Source of the DNA: Rubrobacter sp.
GTDB taxonomy: Bacteria > Chloroflexota > Chloroflexia > Thermobaculales > Thermobaculaceae
Length of the DNA stretch: 32,417 nt
Reading direction: 5' to 3'
Assembly: GCA_016781735.1 (NCBI GenBank)
Contig: JADDPT010000050.1
Coordinates: 1 to 32,417 of the forward strand
The position numbers and the translations under genes were made by a program. The first letter of the stretch is position 1. Each line of letters starts with the position of its first letter. Positions 9,243-19,824 of the stretch are shown piece after piece. The notes beneath the pieces are model-generated. The model was not told where the DNA came from and searched no databases. It saw only the letters and a list, made by a program, of their open reading frames with translations.

Positions 9243-10655
9243 CTACAGCCGGGTAGTCTCCCCGCTGCCTGACCTCGTCTCAAGCCGAAGCTGACTCGTC
9301 TCTCGGCCAGTGAGTCCGGCCAGCAGCCAGTCGAGGAGCAGGCGGATGCGGTTGCGCCATGAGGGGATGTGAGACAGGTAGTACGAATGCCACATGAGCC
9401 AGGCGGGCGGGCCCGTGAGCGTGAGAGGCCCTACCTGAGCGACACCCGTCCCTCGCCCCAGCAGCGCCATATGGCCCAGCGGTCGGAACCGGAAGGGCTT
9501 TGTGGGAATGCCGTTTATTGCGGCGGCTATGGCGCGCCCAACGTACCGGCCCTCATGCTCCGCTGCCTGGGCGGTGGGCGGCACACCCATGCCGGTGCGT
9601 GGGTCAACAGACCAGGCAGAGTCACCGACGGCATACACCTCGGGGCGCCCCGGTAGGCGGAGATGGTCGTCAACGATGAGTGATCCGTTGCGGGCATGCT
9701 CGACGGGCAGGTCGGAAACGACGGAAGGCGCCGCTGTGCCGGCCGCCCAGAAAAGGGTGCGAGCGGGGATATCACCCTTGGACGTGCGCACCGAGCGTTC
9801 CGTGGCCGACTCGATCGAGACGCCGGTCAGCACCTCGACCCCCGACTCCTCGAGCTCCCTCCGCACTGCTTCTGAGCTCTTCGGGTCGCTCATAGGTACC
9901 AGTCGATCGGCTCGTCCGGCGACGACAACTCGGACAGGCGCGTCCTCCAGCCAGGGGTACTGTGACAAGAGCCCGGAGCTAAGGTAGTCGCTGATCGTCG
10001 CGGCAAGCTCAACGCCGGTGTCGCCCCCACCGCCCACGACGAAGGTGAGCCACTCCGCGTCCTCCTTCGGGTCCTGGCTGTTGTGAGCAGCTTCGAGCGC
10101 GTCTATGAGGTGGTTGCGCAGCTGCAGTGCATCGGCGGGGGACTGGAAGATGAGCGAGTGCTCCCGCACGCCGGGCAGGTCGGGCACGGTCGTCACGCTA
10201 CCTAGCGCTATGACGAGGTAGTCGTAGGGACGCGTCCCGGCCGAGGTGTGAACCTGCCGTGAGTCGAGGTCTATCTTCTCGACCTCCGCCTGCAGCAGGT
10301 GGAAGCGACGTCCTCTCTGGAACGCACGTACTGGGACGACGATGTTGCTCGGATTGGATCGGCCATCCGCGACGGTCCAGAGTAGTGGTGTGAACAAGGT
10401 GGAGTTGTCCTTGTCCACTACGAGGATGCTCGTGTCCGTGCGTGCCTCGAGCCGTTTGTCGAGCTCGAGCGCGGTGGCAATGCCTCCAAATCCCGCTCCG
10501 AGGATCAGTATGCGAGTTCCGGCTGAGTGGTAACTCTCCTCTGTCTCACTCTCGTGCGGCAGCCGACGCATACTGACCGAAGCGGCGAGAAGTCGCCTCC
10601 CGACCGCCGCGGCCGCTATGCCCAGCCCCACGATGGCGAGCCCTTTTCCCGTCAT
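9243..10655 (-). CDS. NAD(P)/FAD-dependent oxidoreductase, type II NADH dehydrogenase-like
   Basis: ILILGAGFGGIATALELDKRL, YDYLVIALGSVTTVPDLPG, VYAVGDSAWSVDP. ORF track opens at 11165, but the homologous part starts at MTGKGLAIVG (ATG at 10655) after a GGAGGT Shine-Dalgarno. Confidence 0.85.
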   Translation of the reverse strand: MTGKGLAIVGLGIAAAAVGRRLLAASVSMRRLPHESETEESYHSAGTRILILGAGFGGIATALELDKRLEARTDTSILVVDKDNSTLFTPLLWTVADGRSNPSNIVVPVRAFQRGRRFHLLQAEVEKIDLDSRQVHTSAGTRPYDYLVIALGSVTTVPDLPGVREHSLIFQSPADALQLRNHLIDALEAAHNSQDPKEDAEWLTFVVGGGGDTGVELAATISDYLSSGLLSQYPWLEDAPVRVVVAGRADRLVPMSDPKSSEAVRRELEESGVEVLTGVSIESATERSVRTSKGDIPARTLFWAAGTAAPSVVSDLPVEHARNGSLIVDDHLRLPGRPEVYAVGDSAWSVDPRTGMGVPPTAQAAEHEGRYVGRAIAAAINGIPTKPFRFRPLGHMALLGRGTGVAQVGPLTLTGPPAWLMWHSYYLSHIPSWRNRIRLLLDWLLAGLTGRETSQLRLETRSGSGETTRL

Positions 10656-10784
10656 GGTTGACCTCCGTTCCGTCTGCCGTGCACGTGCTGCCGGTAGCCC
10701 TATATTACTCCTTTCAACCTCGCAGACGCGGTGAAGAGTTGCATGACCGGAACATGGTGACAAACGGTCGGGAACGCATCCTCG

Positions 10785-10814
10785 TTGAGTGTACGTATGG
10801 CCGACGGCTATAAT
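10785..10814 (+). promoter_or_regulatory. Predicted gltX promoter TTGAGT-N18-TATAAT
   Basis: -35 TTGAGT 10785-10790, -10 TATAAT 10809-10814. Confidence 0.7.
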
Positions 10815-10871
10815 TGCAGGTCTCGCGACAGGCCGCCTGTCACCTTCAGTCCCATTCAACCGAGGTGTGTA

Positions 10872-12350
10872 TTGAGTTCCACTGGTTCCTCCCTCCGCGT
10901 CCGTATGGCCCCCAGCCCAACCGGATACCTTCACGTCGGCAGCGTCCGCACGGCCCTCTTCAACTGGTTGCTGGCGCGCCACCACGGCGGCACGTTCATC
11001 CTTCGCGTCGAAGACACTGATCGGTCGAGGATGGTACCCGGCGCGGTGGAGAATATGATGGACACCTTGCGCTGGGTAGGGCTCGACTGGGATGAGGGTC
11101 CGGAGAAGGGTGGGCCATTCGGTCCCTACGTACAATCGGAGCGGCTGGACAAGTATCACCAGCACGCCGAGCAGTTGCTGGCCGAAGGCAAGGCGTACCG
11201 ATGCTACTGCACGGAGGAGCGGCTTGCGGAGCTACGCAGGCAGCAGGAGGCAAGCAGACAGCCAACCGGCTACGACCGAAGGTGCCGATACCTCTCAGAG
11301 GAAGAGAAGAGGGCCCTGGAGGCATCAAGTCAGCCCAGCGTCGTCCGCTTCGCCTCCCCGCTAGAAGGCACCACCACGTTCACGGACCTTGTGCGTGGCC
11401 CGGTTACCTACCAGAACGCGGGGGTGGGTGACTTCGTGTGCATCAAGAGCGACGGTTACCCAACGTACCACTTCGCGGTCGTGGTGGACGACCACCTGAT
11501 GGAGATATCTCATGTAACGCGAGGCGAGGAGTTCATTAGCTCCGCCGCGCGCGACAGGCTGTTATACGAGGCGTTCGGTTGGAGCCCCCCGCTGTACGCG
11601 CACTACCCACTCATACTCGCGCCCGACCGCGCACGTCTGGCGAAGCGACACGGGGCAACTGCCGCCGTCGAGTTTCGCGAGATGGGCATAGTGAGAGAAG
11701 CTTTCTTCAATTACCTCGCGCTGCTCGGCGCATCGTACAGCGCCGACCGCGAGATCTACAGCGTGGAAGAGCTGATACAGCTTTTCGACATACCGCGCGT
11801 GAGCCCGTCGGCGGCGATATTCGACCGGGCAAAGCTGGAATGGATGAACGGTTACTACATCAACCACATCCTGAGCCTTCCGGACGTCACCGACCGATGC
11901 ATGCCGTACCTGCGGGATGACGGACTCGTCGCGGACGAAACCCCACGCGAGTACGTGGAGCAGGTAGTCGCCCTCGTCAAGGAGCGGCTGAAGCTCCTCT
12001 CGGAGGTAGGGGAGCTAACGGAGTTCTTCTTCCGAGAGCCAGATCTGTCGCTGGATGTGCTCGCGGTGAAGAAGCTGTCCGCCGAGGAGACCCGCGATGT
12101 GTTGAGCCGAGCACAGGAACGCCTGCAGGCGCTGCCCGGCTGGGAAGAGGCCGAGATGGAGGTGGCGATGAGGTCGCTGGCGGAGGAGCTCGGACTGAAG
12201 GCCGGACCGCTCTTCATGGCGCTACGCGTGGCTGTGACGGGCAGGACGGTCTCGCCCGGCCTCTTCGAGACGATGCGAGTGCTCGGGCGGGAACGCACCC
12301 TGGAGCGTCTGGCTCGTGCAGCCGAATTGCTCGCAGGCTCCCCTGCCTAG
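10872..12350 (+). CDS. gltX: Glutamyl-tRNA synthetase
   Basis: RVRMAPSPTGYLHVGSVRTALFNWLLARHHGGTFILRVEDTDRSR; LAKRHGATA (KMSKS-like). ORF-track start 10785 lies on the -35 element of a strong promoter, so the TTG at 10872 is preferred. Confidence 0.93.
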   Translation: MSSTGSSLRVRMAPSPTGYLHVGSVRTALFNWLLARHHGGTFILRVEDTDRSRMVPGAVENMMDTLRWVGLDWDEGPEKGGPFGPYVQSERLDKYHQHAEQLLAEGKAYRCYCTEERLAELRRQQEASRQPTGYDRRCRYLSEEEKRALEASSQPSVVRFASPLEGTTTFTDLVRGPVTYQNAGVGDFVCIKSDGYPTYHFAVVVDDHLMEISHVTRGEEFISSAARDRLLYEAFGWSPPLYAHYPLILAPDRARLAKRHGATAAVEFREMGIVREAFFNYLALLGASYSADREIYSVEELIQLFDIPRVSPSAAIFDRAKLEWMNGYYINHILSLPDVTDRCMPYLRDDGLVADETPREYVEQVVALVKERLKLLSEVGELTEFFFREPDLSLDVLAVKKLSAEETRDVLSRAQERLQALPGWEEAEMEVAMRSLAEELGLKAGPLFMALRVAVTGRTVSPGLFETMRVLGRERTLERLARAAELLAGSPA

Positions 12351-14401
12351 CTGGGTTGCTGGGCGGCGAAGAGTCCGCTACGGGTAAGCCGTCCGATCAA
12401 CACCTGTGCCTCGTCAGTGAGGTTGTCGGCTCCCAGCACAAGCAGTACCTCGCGCTCCCCAACCCTCCTTGGACTGTGCGAACGCACGATTGGGGAGCTG
12501 AGCAGCTCCTCAACGCCTGCCTCCGTCTCGCATGACACCAGAAGTGTCGGTCTGGCCTCGATGCGGTGGGGTTCTCGCCCCCACTCCCAGATGGCTGCTA
12601 TCAACTTCGGGGGCGCTCCGTCAGAGGCATAGCGACGCAGGAGGGCGACGACTTCCGAGGGAGGCATTCCGGCGGAGCGCGCTCGTGCGATGCTGCGGCG
12701 ATCCACGAGGTAGAGAGGGTGGCCCCCTGAGCGTGCCGGCCGGGCGAAGCACGCGAGCGCCCAGATTAGTCGGGAGTCCGGGTTGGTGACGCGTATGCGC
12801 CCTTCCTCGCTGACCTCCACCCTGGGCGGCGTGGAGACGGACGGCGGTCGCGGCACCCTTCCGCAGAGCCACGCACCGTCCGGCGTGACCCTGAAGAGCG
12901 GCTCGGGCTCCGCTGCTGACTCGACAACGTGGGTCCAACTCAACGGGCCGAGAACAGCCTCCTTGATCCACCTGCCTTCTACGTCCCGCCAGTCTTCCAG
13001 AGCCTTCCGGGCGCCGGCAGCGCCGAGGTCGCGCATGAGCCGGTTCTGGGGTCTCAAGATGTGGGGGTTGTTTGTACGGATGGTAGCGATCAGACTTTCA
13101 ACTGAGTACCACGTTTCAGGCTCGCACGCCGCCAGGTGCTCGAGGACAGTGTGACGCGCGCTCTTCAGCGTGTTCGGGTCGTTTCTGAAGCCTGCGGCGC
13201 CTGCTAGCGCGCTTCCCTCCCCTGGCAGACCCGCCTCCACCCACTGTACTACCAACTGCCGCGACTGGCGCTCGAGCGTGCTTTCCGCCCACTGTCTGCA
13301 CCTTGGCGCTGGTTTGACCACGCCGTCACGTCTCTCTACCAGCGAAAGCCCTTCGGCGGCCGCAAGCAGGAACCGAAGGTTTGCGTGGGGATCGGCGGGT
13401 CGCGCCAGGAGGGCCGTTTCCCAGGACTCGAAAAAGGGGCGTGGGAGCTCGCCTGGTTCGGGCGATGGTATGTCGCGCAACTCGAAGGCGCGCGACAGGT
13501 TGAGAAGGTCCCAGGCGCAAGCCCAGGCGGGGGCAGGGACGTGGCGGGTAGGAGCCGTCGCCCGCTCGGGTTCTGCGCGTAGCTTTCCACCTTGTGGCAG
13601 CGCATGCACTGGGCCCTGAGGTAGGTACAGCTTCCATTCGCCGTCGTACATCTCGAGCGCGAGCAGGCGGTCACCCAGGTCGCCCACGGCATCGCGTAGC
13701 ACGGACGGGTGGAGTCCTGCCCGTTCGCCCACCTGCACCGTAGGAGCACAGCCCCCCGCCTCAACGAGAGCAGCGTATAGCTGGCGCGCCGGTTCGGCCG
13801 CCTCTGCGACAACCTGCTGGGTGGGCGCGTTGCTAATTCGCCCAAGCAGCGACTCGACTAGCTCGTCCCGAGTGTAGGAGCCTGGCTCGGACGCGAGACC
13901 CCAGTACGCCGCCAGGTTCTCCAACTCGCCGGTGCCGAGCCGTGTGAGCTGTTCCTCGAGCGGCAGCGTGCTGGTATCACCCTCACGCACATCGGCTAAC
14001 AGCCGGTTGAGGAGTCTCTGCAACTCAGGGGGCAGGATGAGCGCAGGGTCGGGCACTTGAGGGAGATGCAGCGAGAGGAGGCCGCCCTCGCGCTCGCTCT
14101 CCTCGGACGCCCACAGAATACCTGCCCTAAGGCATGCACGAAGGGAAGGATCGTCAGCCGTGATGCCTGTGCTTGAGAGCTTCTGTTCCGGCTCCGTGGC
14201 GAAAGCTGTCAAGAGGGTCCTGGAGTCTTCATCGAGGCTGTCCCAGAGGCGGTGGGCGGAGGCATCGCGGAGCATCTCCCGGCTCAGGGCGGCCGCCTGC
14301 TGGGACCTGGAAACACGAGGTAGCTCTATGCTCCAGGCATCCGCGACGCCCGAGAGATTCTCGGCCGGGCACGTCATCAGTAGTGCCATCAGGTTGCGCA
14401 A
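12347..14401 (-). CDS. Helicase-associated (XPB/Ssl2-like, Helicase_C_3) domain protein lacking helicase ATPase motifs
   Basis: 684 aa; C-terminal segment VEVSEEGRIRVTNPDSRLIWALACFARP...YLVDRRSIARARSAGMPPSEVVALLRRYASDGAPPKLIAAIWEWG resembles this family; no Walker A/B seen. Confidence 0.6.
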   Translation of the reverse strand: MRNLMALLMTCPAENLSGVADAWSIELPRVSRSQQAAALSREMLRDASAHRLWDSLDEDSRTLLTAFATEPEQKLSSTGITADDPSLRACLRAGILWASEESEREGGLLSLHLPQVPDPALILPPELQRLLNRLLADVREGDTSTLPLEEQLTRLGTGELENLAAYWGLASEPGSYTRDELVESLLGRISNAPTQQVVAEAAEPARQLYAALVEAGGCAPTVQVGERAGLHPSVLRDAVGDLGDRLLALEMYDGEWKLYLPQGPVHALPQGGKLRAEPERATAPTRHVPAPAWACAWDLLNLSRAFELRDIPSPEPGELPRPFFESWETALLARPADPHANLRFLLAAAEGLSLVERRDGVVKPAPRCRQWAESTLERQSRQLVVQWVEAGLPGEGSALAGAAGFRNDPNTLKSARHTVLEHLAACEPETWYSVESLIATIRTNNPHILRPQNRLMRDLGAAGARKALEDWRDVEGRWIKEAVLGPLSWTHVVESAAEPEPLFRVTPDGAWLCGRVPRPPSVSTPPRVEVSEEGRIRVTNPDSRLIWALACFARPARSGGHPLYLVDRRSIARARSAGMPPSEVVALLRRYASDGAPPKLIAAIWEWGREPHRIEARPTLLVSCETEAGVEELLSSPIVRSHSPRRVGEREVLLVLGADNLTDEAQVLIGRLTRSGLFAAQQPS

Positions 14402-14499
14402 GGGCGGCTCTCCGAACGTTCCAGCTGGCGCCGACGGAATGTCACCTGACCAGGCAGGCGCCTGTGGCGATTATCCGACAGCCTCTGTCCGGTTGCTAC

Positions 14500-14991
14500 T
14501 CAGCGGGCGATCAGCAGGTAGATACCGAGGATCGAGAGGCCAAAGAAGAGGTCCGCGATCAGCGCGATCGCGAATCCGATCACCGCGCCCGTGCCGGAGC
14601 GCAGCGCGGCGCGAAGCGGGCGGTTGACTAGCAGGTCGCCGGCGACCGCGCCTCCCACACCGCCGAGTAGCGCGCCCCATGCCCCGAAGAGGACAATGCC
14701 GATCAGCCCGCCGACGAGCGCGCCCCAGGCGCCTGGTCTTGAAGCTCCCATCTTGCGGCTGACCCAGGCGGCGGCGAGAAAGTCCACAACGAGTGACGCG
14801 ATCGTGAGGAGTGAGAGGAGAGTGAGCCACGGCCAGGTGAGGATGTCAAAGTCAGTGAGCCAGGAGTAGATGAAGGCGCCGAGTAGCATGACTGGGATGC
14901 CGGGCATGAACGGTACGAAGACACCGACCAGCCCGACCAGCATCAGCAGGAGCCCGAGCGCAAATGGGGAGCCGAGCAGCTGCGTTTCCAT
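14500..14991 (-). CDS. DUF456 family membrane protein
   Basis: GLVGVFVPFMPGIPVMLLGAFIYSW...VVDFLAAAWVSRKMGASRPGAWGALVGGLIGIV is DUF456-like. Confidence 0.8.
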   Translation of the reverse strand: METQLLGSPFALGLLLMLVGLVGVFVPFMPGIPVMLLGAFIYSWLTDFDILTWPWLTLLSLLTIASLVVDFLAAAWVSRKMGASRPGAWGALVGGLIGIVLFGAWGALLGGVGGAVAGDLLVNRPLRAALRSGTGAVIGFAIALIADLFFGLSILGIYLLIAR

Positions 14992-15195
14992 TCCGGTATC
15001 TTAGCACGAGAGCAGTCCGGTGGAGCCTCCGGCGTGGGCGCCACGTACAGTTTCATCCGGCAATAATGCGATGCTTCGGGGCACGGTCAATGGGCAGGCG
15101 AGCCCGCTTAGCAGGTCGCATAAGGGGGCTGCTAGTGGATAATAATGGTGGTGCCAATAGCGGTGTTCTGAGGCTGCCGGTAACGGCATTTCTCA

Positions 15196-15225
15196 TTGAC
15201 ACCGGCACCGAAAAAGGGCTAAAAT
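15196..15225 (+). promoter_or_regulatory. Predicted recA sigma70-type promoter TTGACA-N18-TAAAAT
   Basis: -35 TTGACA 15196-15201, -10 TAAAAT 15220-15225, about 70-100 bp upstream of the recA ATG. Confidence 0.75.
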
Positions 15226-15237
15226 CGAGTGTCGGAC

Positions 15238-15253
15238 TAGAACATATTTTCTA
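15238..15253. promoter_or_regulatory. Predicted LexA-like operator TAGAACATATTTTCTA
   Basis: 14/16 palindromic match; resembles Gram-positive-type SOS box (GAAC-N4-GTTC); placed just after the predicted recA TSS. Confidence 0.6.
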
Positions 15254-15258
15254 TTAAC

Positions 15259-15284
15259 GCGCACGCAGAAGGCGCACGCAGAAG
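15259..15284 (+). repeat. 13-bp perfect tandem duplication GCGCACGCAGAAG x2 in recA 5'UTR
   Basis: Copies at 15259-15271 and 15272-15284. Confidence 0.95.
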
Positions 15285-15293
15285 AGGTGGTAG

Positions 15294-16328
15294 ATGAGCG
15301 ACCGAACCAAGGCACTTGAGAGCGCGATCGCGCAGATAGAACGCTCCTTCGGCAGTGGCTCCATCATGAAGATGGGCGAGTTCTCACCCAAGATGGCGAT
15401 TGACGCAATACCGACTGGCGCTATTGCCCTCGACATGGCGCTGGGCATTGGCGGCATACCTCGTGGGCGCGTGATTGAGATCTACGGGCCGGAGTCCTCA
15501 GGCAAGACCACGCTCGCCCAGCACATCATCGCCGAGGCTCAGAAACTGGGCGGCACCGCGGCCATCATCGACGCGGAGCACGCCTTTGACCCTCTGTATG
15601 CACAGAAGTGCGGCGTCCAGTTGGACGAGTTGCTCATCTCGCAGCCGGACACCGGGGAGCAGGCGCTTGAGATCGCCGAGACGCTCGTCCGATCCGGCAG
15701 TATAGACGTGGTGGTCGTGGACTCCGTGGCCGCGCTCGTTCCCAGGGCGGAGATCGAGGGTGAGATGGGCGACAGCCACGTCGGTCTGCAGGCGCGCCTG
15801 ATGAGCCAGGCGTTGCGTAAGCTGACCGGCGCAGTCAGCAAGTCGAACACCTCGCTCATATTCATCAACCAGATACGTATGAAGATCGGCGTGATGTTCG
15901 GCAACCCCGAGACGACGAGCGGCGGCAACGCACTGAAGTTCTACTCCTCCGTGCGAATGGAGATCCGCAAGGCGGAGACGATCAAGCAGGGTTCGGACTC
16001 CGTGGGCAACCGCATCCGCGTCAAGGTGATAAAGAACAAGGTCGCGCCGCCGTTTCGCGTTGCCGAGTTCGACATCATGTTCAATGAGGGCATCTCGAAG
16101 GAAGGCAACCTTATTGACGTAGGCCTCACAATGGGCATCCTGCGAAAGAGCGGAGCCTTCATCTATCTGGACGACGACCGGCTGGGACAGGGCCGCGAGA
16201 ACGCCAAGGAATTCCTCAGGCAGAACCCGGCGATTGCCCAGGACATTGAGGACCGTATCAAGAGCGCGGGCGTGGGCGACCGGCTCGTGATGGGTGTGGA
16301 TGGTGCAGCGGACGGATCGTCGAGCTAG
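15294..16328 (+). CDS. recA: Recombinase RecA
   Basis: [77 protein letters not shown]. Confidence 0.99.
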   Translation: MSDRTKALESAIAQIERSFGSGSIMKMGEFSPKMAIDAIPTGAIALDMALGIGGIPRGRVIEIYGPESSGKTTLAQHIIAEAQKLGGTAAIIDAEHAFDPLYAQKCGVQLDELLISQPDTGEQALEIAETLVRSGSIDVVVVDSVAALVPRAEIEGEMGDSHVGLQARLMSQALRKLTGAVSKSNTSLIFINQIRMKIGVMFGNPETTSGGNALKFYSSVRMEIRKAETIKQGSDSVGNRIRVKVIKNKVAPPFRVAEFDIMFNEGISKEGNLIDVGLTMGILRKSGAFIYLDDDRLGQGRENAKEFLRQNPAIAQDIEDRIKSAGVGDRLVMGVDGAADGSSS

Positions 16329-16344
16329 ACAACGCGACTCCGAT

Positions 16345-16401
16345 GGGCGGGGCTCCGAGAGAACCGGGAGGAACTTCCGGTTGGGGCCCCGCCCCTCTTT
16401 T
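16345..16401 (+). terminator. Rho-independent terminator / attenuator between recA and recX
   Basis: Outer stem GGGCGGGGC (16345-16353)/GCCCCGCCC (16386-16394), inner stem AACCGG/CCGGTT, followed by CTCTTTT. Confidence 0.75.
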
Positions 16402-16425
16402 AGCCCGGATGAGGGGACGGTTGTC

Positions 16426-17085
16426 GTGGTCTCGGCCGTCGAGCCACAGAAGAGAGACCCCGAGCGGGTCAACGTCTTTGTGGACGGCAAGTTCGCCTTT
16501 AGCCTCAACGCGCTGCTCGCGCTAGAGCTTGACCTGCGCAAGGGTGCCGAGATACCCGCGGAGACTCTTGCGAACGTGCTACGGCGCGACGAGGTTGGCA
16601 AGGCGGTCGAGGCGTGCGTGCGTCTGCTCGGTTACCGCCCCAGGACCGAGGCGGAGCTACTCAGGCGGCTCGCCCAGAAGGGCTACGAGGCTGAACTTGC
16701 GCGCGAGGCGGTGGACCGTGTGCGGGACTTGGGTTACGTTGACGACGTGGACTTCGCCCGGTTCTGGGTGCGCAATCGCGAGCAGTTCAAGCCGATGGGC
16801 GCGCGTCGTATCCGTCACGAGCTCTTTCAGAAGGGCGTCGATCGGGAAACAGTACAGACGGTGATCGAGGAGGAGCTGCCCGCCGAGGAGGATGAGGCAG
16901 CCCTCCGGGTCGCGAGGAAGAAGCTTCGGTCGCTGGCGGGGACCGACTACCCCACGTTTCAGCGACGGCTAGGGGGCCTACTAGCCCGGCAGGGATTCGG
17001 TTTCGATACTTCCGCGCGGGTGGTCAGGCTGGTCTGGCAAGAGAGCAGCGGAGAGGGACCGGACTCCGATGAGGACGGTGGATAG
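16426..17085 (+). CDS. recX: Regulatory protein RecX
   Basis: LLGYRPRTEAELLRRLAQKGYE...LGYVDDVDFARFWVRNREQFKPMGARRIRHELFQKGVDRE; directly after recA. GTG at 16426 preferred because the upstream ORF part covers recA's end and the terminator. Confidence 0.88.
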   Translation: MVSAVEPQKRDPERVNVFVDGKFAFSLNALLALELDLRKGAEIPAETLANVLRRDEVGKAVEACVRLLGYRPRTEAELLRRLAQKGYEAELAREAVDRVRDLGYVDDVDFARFWVRNREQFKPMGARRIRHELFQKGVDRETVQTVIEEELPAEEDEAALRVARKKLRSLAGTDYPTFQRRLGGLLARQGFGFDTSARVVRLVWQESSGEGPDSDEDGG

Positions 17086-17153
17086 CGATACGGGGCCCTC
17101 TATCTGATATTTTTACCAACAGGGGAAGCGCTACGGCGCCGGGGGTACGTAAC

Positions 17154-17801
17154 TTGGATATAACCTGGATGGGACACTCCTGCTTCCGTGTGAGGAGCAA
17201 GGACGCAACCGTGCTGATGGACCCGTACACCAAGATACGGGGACTGGAGCTGGGCAGGCCGAAAGCCGACATCATAACCATCAGTCACGAGCATCCTGGC
17301 CACAGCAACGCCGCGGCCGTCAAGGGCGATCCTGCACCGAAGGTGGTGTCGGGACCCGGTGAGTATGAGATAAGCGGCTTGTTTCTTACTGGTGTGCGCA
17401 CGTACCATGACTCGGAGGCCGGCAAGAAGCTCGGTCGAAACACCGTCTACATTTTGGAGAGCGAGGGAATGGTGCTTGCGCATTTGGGCGATCTTGGTCA
17501 TGCCCTCTCTGCCGAGCAGGCGGACCTCATGAGTAACGTCGACATCTTGCTGGTGCCTGTCGGCGGTGGCAAGTCGCTGGGGCCTGAGCAGGCAGCTGAG
17601 GTTATTGCGCAGCTCGAGCCGCTGGTCGTGGTGCCGATGCACTACAGGACCGCGGAGGGACAGGAGGGCCTCGAAGGCGTGGAGCACTTCGTGAAGGAGA
17701 TGGGGCTCTCCGACTTTCAGGCGGAGGACAGGCTTTCCATACGCAAGTCGGACCTACCCGACACACTGCAGGTTCGTGTACTCTCGCCAAGGCCGGCATA
17801 G
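17154..17801 (+). CDS. MBL-fold metallohydrolase (Lactamase_B_3-like) with HEHPGH motif
   Basis: MDITWMGHSCFRVRSKDATVLMDPYTK ... ISHEHPGHSN ... VVVPMHYR; TTG start. Confidence 0.8.
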   Translation: MDITWMGHSCFRVRSKDATVLMDPYTKIRGLELGRPKADIITISHEHPGHSNAAAVKGDPAPKVVSGPGEYEISGLFLTGVRTYHDSEAGKKLGRNTVYILESEGMVLAHLGDLGHALSAEQADLMSNVDILLVPVGGGKSLGPEQAAEVIAQLEPLVVVPMHYRTAEGQEGLEGVEHFVKEMGLSDFQAEDRLSIRKSDLPDTLQVRVLSPRPA

Positions 17802-17822
17802 GCAACCGTCGCGGAGCGATGA

Positions 17823-19538
<1,716 letters not shown>

Positions 19539-19732
19539 ACCTCGGCTTCCAGAGGCAACGCACCAGTCCTGTAACGCAGTGTGCGCTGGTATAGGGTGCT
19601 GACGGCATTCACCGCTAACCTCGACACGCATTGACGATAGGCTCCTGCTAGGACACGTGATGTGGTTCCCATGACTCGCAGTGTCCCTCCACAGGTGGGC
19701 TCCACTCCGCCCCTACTACTCGCCTCGCGACA

Positions 19733-19761
19733 TTGTGAAAAATCTCACAAAGTGGTATATT
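19733..19761 (+). promoter_or_regulatory. Predicted atp operon promoter P1 with overlapping palindromic operator TTGTGAAAAATCTCACAA
   Basis: -35 TTGTGA 19733-19738, 17-bp spacer, -10 TATATT 19756-19761; perfect 6-bp arms TTGTGA-N6-TCACAA at 19733-19750. Confidence 0.65.
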
Positions 19762-19772
19762 AAGGGCGGAAG

Positions 19773-19802
19773 TTGTGGCACTCTTTGACGGCGTGCTATA
19801 CT
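19773..19802 (+). promoter_or_regulatory. Predicted second atp operon promoter P2 TTGTGG-N18-TATACT
   Basis: -35 TTGTGG 19773-19778; -10 TATACT 19797-19802; about 23 bp before the atpI TTG. Confidence 0.45.
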
Positions 19803-19824
19803 CTTTGCCTGTGAGGGAGCCTTC

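Noticed and set aside
10656-11165. N-terminal 170-aa extension of the NDH-2-like ORF
   Set aside because: Low-complexity antisense to the gltX promoter and 5' coding region; homology starts at MTGKGLAIVG with a proper SD.
15498-16601. 367-aa minus-strand ORF antisense to recA
   Set aside because: Shadow ORF from GC-rich codon bias; no family resemblance; recA on the plus strand is certain.
19785-19802. TTGACG followed by TATACT as the atp promoter
   Set aside because: Spacer only 6 bp; incompatible with sigma70 geometry.
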